From the NCBI GenBank assembly GCA_018780025.1, contig JADMKH010000274.1, forward strand, positions 1-7,877: DNA of 7,877 bases. Direction: 5' to 3'. This document shows positions 5,991 to 7,877 of this stretch, in pieces (positions within the stretch are counted from its first letter, which is position 1; each line of letters begins with the position of its first letter). The notes under the pieces are model-generated. The model was not told the DNA's origin. It did not search any database and saw only the letters and a program-made list of their open reading frames with translations. A program made the translations under genes and the position numbers. Origin of the DNA: Thiobacillus sp. Lineage in GTDB: Bacteria > Pseudomonadota > Gammaproteobacteria > Burkholderiales > Thiobacillaceae.

Positions 5991-6724
5991 TTCGCGCCTG
6001 CAGCGGCTTCCACCATCAGCCGCTTCATGTCTGAAACAGCCTCTTTCCAGCCCACAAACAATGCCTGCGCAACAATCGCATGACCGATGTTGAGTTCATG
6101 TATGCCGGGTAACGCAGCAATGGGTTGCACATTGTGATACGTCAGACCGTGCCCTGCGTTCACAGCAAGTCCAAGACTACGGCCATAGGCCACGGCCTTG
6201 CGTATACGCTCAAACTCAACGCTGCGCGCAGCATCGGTGGTTACGTCAGCGTAGGCCCCCGTGTGAATTTCAACCACAGGGGCGCCGGCAGCATGCGCCG
6301 CGTCGAGTTGCGCGAAATCGGCATCGATGAACAGTGACACCCGGATGCCCGCATCCGCCAACTGTAAACACGCAGCCTGCGTTCTGGACAGCTGTCCAGC
6401 CACATCCAGCCCACCTTCGGTGGTGAGTTCTTCGCGCTTTTCCGGCACCAGGCAGACGTCTTGCGGACGCGTGGCGCAGGCAATCGCCAGCATCTCGTCG
6501 GTGACAGCCATTTCCAGATTCATTTTGGTTTTGAGCACCTGACGCAGGATGGCAACATCGGCATCCTGGATATGCCGGCGGTCTTCGCGTAGATGCAGGG
6601 TGATCGAATCGGCCCCTGCGGTTTCGGCCATCAGCGCGGCTTCAACCGGGCTGGGATAGCGGGTTTTCCTCGCCTGGCGCAGGGTGGCGATATGGTCGAT
6701 GTTGACGCCGAGATAAATGCTCAT
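5987..6724 (-). CDS. pdxJ: PdxJ, pyridoxine 5'-phosphate synthase
   Basis: PdxJ condenses 1-deoxyxylulose 5-phosphate with 3-amino-2-oxopropyl phosphate to make pyridoxine 5'-phosphate, the ring-closing step of DXP-dependent vitamin B6 synthesis in the cytoplasm. The 245 residues form a TIM barrel, near the 243 of E. coli. Visible motifs are L-G-V-N-I-D-H-I-A-T-L-R-Q-A-R (5-19), T-L-H-L-R-E-D-R-R-H-I-Q-D (42-54), N-L-E-M-A (69-73), V-E-I-H-T-G (151-156), G-H-G-L (191-194) and N-I-G-H-A-I-V (212-218). His44, Glu71, Glu152 and His192 sit where the catalytic residues are expected. The ATG overlaps the recO stop as ATGA, indicating translational coupling. acpS, the common next gene, is absent; pdxJ instead ends against dedA on the other strand. 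Confidence 0.98.
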   Translation of the reverse strand: MSIYLGVNIDHIATLRQARKTRYPSPVEAALMAETAGADSITLHLREDRRHIQDADVAILRQVLKTKMNLEMAVTDEMLAIACATRPQDVCLVPEKREELTTEGGLDVAGQLSRTQAACLQLADAGIRVSLFIDADFAQLDAAHAAGAPVVEIHTGAYADVTTDAARSVEFERIRKAVAYGRSLGLAVNAGHGLTYHNVQPIAALPGIHELNIGHAIVAQALFVGWKEAVSDMKRLMVEAAAGAN

Positions 6725-7452
6725 GAGTTCAGTTCAGTGAGGTCGCGCAAGAGCTGACGAGTATAAAGCGGCTTGGCGCCCAGGGTGTGGTTGATCAGGG
6801 TACGCATCAGATTCTTGGCCTCGATCAGCGTAGTCTGACGTTCAAAGTGGCCAGCAGCCAGATCAATCAGCGTCTGGCCGGATACCGGGCAGCCCGGCTG
6901 ACCACTCGCGCGCAGCGCGCCACGTTCGGGCTGAAACACGTAACGGGCATGCGATTCAATCGGCGCACCGCTGTCGGCGTCCACGTCAAACGTTGCGCCA
7001 TAACCAATTTCGCTCAGCAGGTTTTTCTCGAAGCGTCGCAGGATGCGTTCGTAATCGGTGCTGCAGGCCTCGCCTGCCAACTGTTCGAATGTGGCGATGT
7101 AACGGTCGTACAGCAGCTCATGCGCATCGCCGCGCGCAAGTAGCCGCAGCAGCAATTCGTTGAGATAAAACCCGCACATCAGCGCGCGCCCTTGCGGCGC
7201 CATCAAACCGCCCTGCCACTCGGCAGCATGCAGGGTTTTCAGTTCGGCTTTTCCAAACCATGACAGCAGCAAAGGGGTAAAGGGTTGCATCAGCCCGCGC
7301 AGGGCCGATGCAGGACGCCGGGCTCCGCGTGCAATCAACGCAACCCGGCCGTGGCTGCGGGTGAAGACTTCCGCCACCACGCTGGTTTCCTTGAACGGAT
7401 AGGTGTGGAGAATGAAGCCGGGTTCGTTGTTGATGCGATCAGGGGAAGACAT
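6721..7452 (-). CDS. recO: RecO, DNA repair protein
   Basis: RecO works with RecR (and RecF) to load RecA on SSB-coated single-stranded DNA and to anneal complementary strands during gap repair. The 243-residue product has the N-terminal OB-fold pattern of the family: G-F-I-L-H-T-Y-P-F-K-E-T-S (12-24), then V-F-T-R-S-H-G-R-V-A-L-I-A-R-G-A-R-R-P (29-47) and L-K-T-L-H-A-A-E (71-78). The helical C-terminal part includes L-R-R-F-E-K-N-L-L-S-E-I-G-Y (138-151). It lacks the four-cysteine zinc cluster seen in some RecO proteins. No clear ribosome binding site precedes the ATG at 7452, where the sequence is the edge of an inverted repeat. Downstream it overlaps pdxJ by 4 bp. It lies next to era, as is usual in beta- and gammaproteobacteria. 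Confidence 0.95.
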   Translation of the reverse strand: MSSPDRINNEPGFILHTYPFKETSVVAEVFTRSHGRVALIARGARRPASALRGLMQPFTPLLLSWFGKAELKTLHAAEWQGGLMAPQGRALMCGFYLNELLLRLLARGDAHELLYDRYIATFEQLAGEACSTDYERILRRFEKNLLSEIGYGATFDVDADSGAPIESHARYVFQPERGALRASGQPGCPVSGQTLIDLAAGHFERQTTLIEAKNLMRTLINHTLGAKPLYTRQLLRDLTELNS

Positions 7453-7461
7453 AGGGTGTCA

Positions 7462-7583
7462 AAAACTTTTCACCACGGAGACACGGAGAAACTCCTCGAA
7501 AAACCATACCGGGTAAACGCTCAACTTTCCACGACACATCGCCCCACTGGTTTTACCTCGGTGCCTCTGTGGTGAGCAGTTTT
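7462..7583. repeat. Inverted repeat (CACCACRGAG type) between era and recO
   Basis: Arms at 7462-7488 and 7557-7583 are inverted copies matching at about 22 of 27 positions. The outer core is CACCACGGAGACACGGAG on the left and CTCGGTGCCTCTGTGGTG on the right. An inner perfect 7-bp stem pairs AAAACCA (7500-7506) with TGGTTTT (7548-7554). The element fills almost the whole 134-bp gap between the two genes. Sequences of the form CACCACAGAGGCACAGAG are, to my recollection, a common dispersed intergenic repeat in many proteobacterial genomes. It may act as a transcript-folding element between era and recO; it is not a canonical terminator, since no T-run follows a GC-rich stem. Confidence 0.7.
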
Positions 7584-7586
7584 GCT

Positions 7587-7877
7587 CTAATCCAGCCCCA
7601 GCGATTTCAGCATCCGCACGTCATCAGCCCAACCCCCTTTGACCTTGACCCAGACTTCCAGATACACCTTGCTATCAAAGGCATGTTCCATATCGAGCCG
7701 TGCCTGGGTGGAAATCGTCTTGAGCTTTTCTCCGCCCTTGCCAATGATGATGGCTTTATGGCCTTCGCGGTCGACCAGGATGGTGGCAAAGATGCGGCGC
7801 AGGTTTCCTTCTTCTTCGAACTTGTCGATCTGAACTGCAACGCCATATGGAATTTCCTCACCGCTCAGACGGAACAC
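7587..7877 (-). CDS. era: Era GTPase, C-terminal part (cut by window edge)
   Basis: Only the last 96 residues of about 300 are inside the window; the GTPase domain lies beyond the right edge, so the GTG at the window end should not be taken as the start. The visible part is the KH RNA-binding domain: F-R-L-S-G-E-E-I-P-Y-G leads in, I-I-I-G-K-G-G-E-K-L-K carries the GxxG loop, and L-E-V-W-V-K-V-K-G-G-W-A-D-D precedes the C-terminal L-K-S-L-G-L-D. Era binds the 3' end of 16S rRNA and aids 30S subunit assembly. It is probably the upstream member of an era-recO-pdxJ group. The repeat-filled gap to recO is longer than the tight spacing or overlap often seen in this group. Confidence 0.96.
   Translation of the reverse strand: MFRLSGEEIPYGVAVQIDKFEEEGNLRRIFATILVDREGHKAIIIGKGGEKLKTISTQARLDMEHAFDSKVYLEVWVKVKGGWADDVRMLKSLGLD

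Noticed and set aside
7285..7575. + strand open frame across the recO start and the era-recO repeat
   Set aside because: It mainly reads the antisense of recO and then the repeat. It shows no family motifs and is not supported by a ribosome binding site.

Overview
The window looks like chromosomal core DNA of a Gram-negative betaproteobacterium. The evidence is GC-rich coding sequence with C/G-ending codons, an era-recO-pdxJ gene order, a yajC-secD-secF order, and proteins that read as betaproteobacterial versions of their families. A Nitrosomonadales-type relative (Gallionella/Sulfuricella/Thiobacillus-like) is my guess, not something the sequence proves. Coding density is very high: nine genes, and no gene-free stretch longer than about 135 bp.

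Left part (16-2072, + strand): a polytopic DUF898 (YjgN-like) membrane protein overlaps by 4 bp a membrane-anchored M48 zinc metallopeptidase, so the two look translationally coupled. Middle part (2130-5274, + strand): yajC, secD and secF encode the accessory Sec translocase subunits that use the proton gradient to help pull proteins across the inner membrane. A plausible extended -10 promoter precedes yajC, and a small hairpin lies between yajC and secD. Next, 5382-5990 (+) encodes a DedA-family membrane protein, separated from secF by a compact palindromic repeat whose left arm contains the secF stop codon.

Right part (5987-7877, - strand): the C-terminal third of era (cut by the window edge), then recO and pdxJ, all reading leftward. 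recO and pdxJ overlap by 4 bp (ATGA). era and recO are split by a second, unrelated inverted repeat of the CACCACRGAG type. dedA and pdxJ converge and share a palindromic CTAG that supplies both stop codons.

The genes themselves are ordinary housekeeping genes: protein export, membrane maintenance and proteolysis, vitamin B6 synthesis, recombination repair and ribosome assembly. I see no convincing novel system such as a defence island, CRISPR array, phage or toxin-antitoxin pair. The points most worth a second look are the two intergenic inverted-repeat elements placed exactly at gene boundaries, the threefold internal repeat in the DUF898 protein and its coupling to the M48 protease, and the shared-stop convergent junction.
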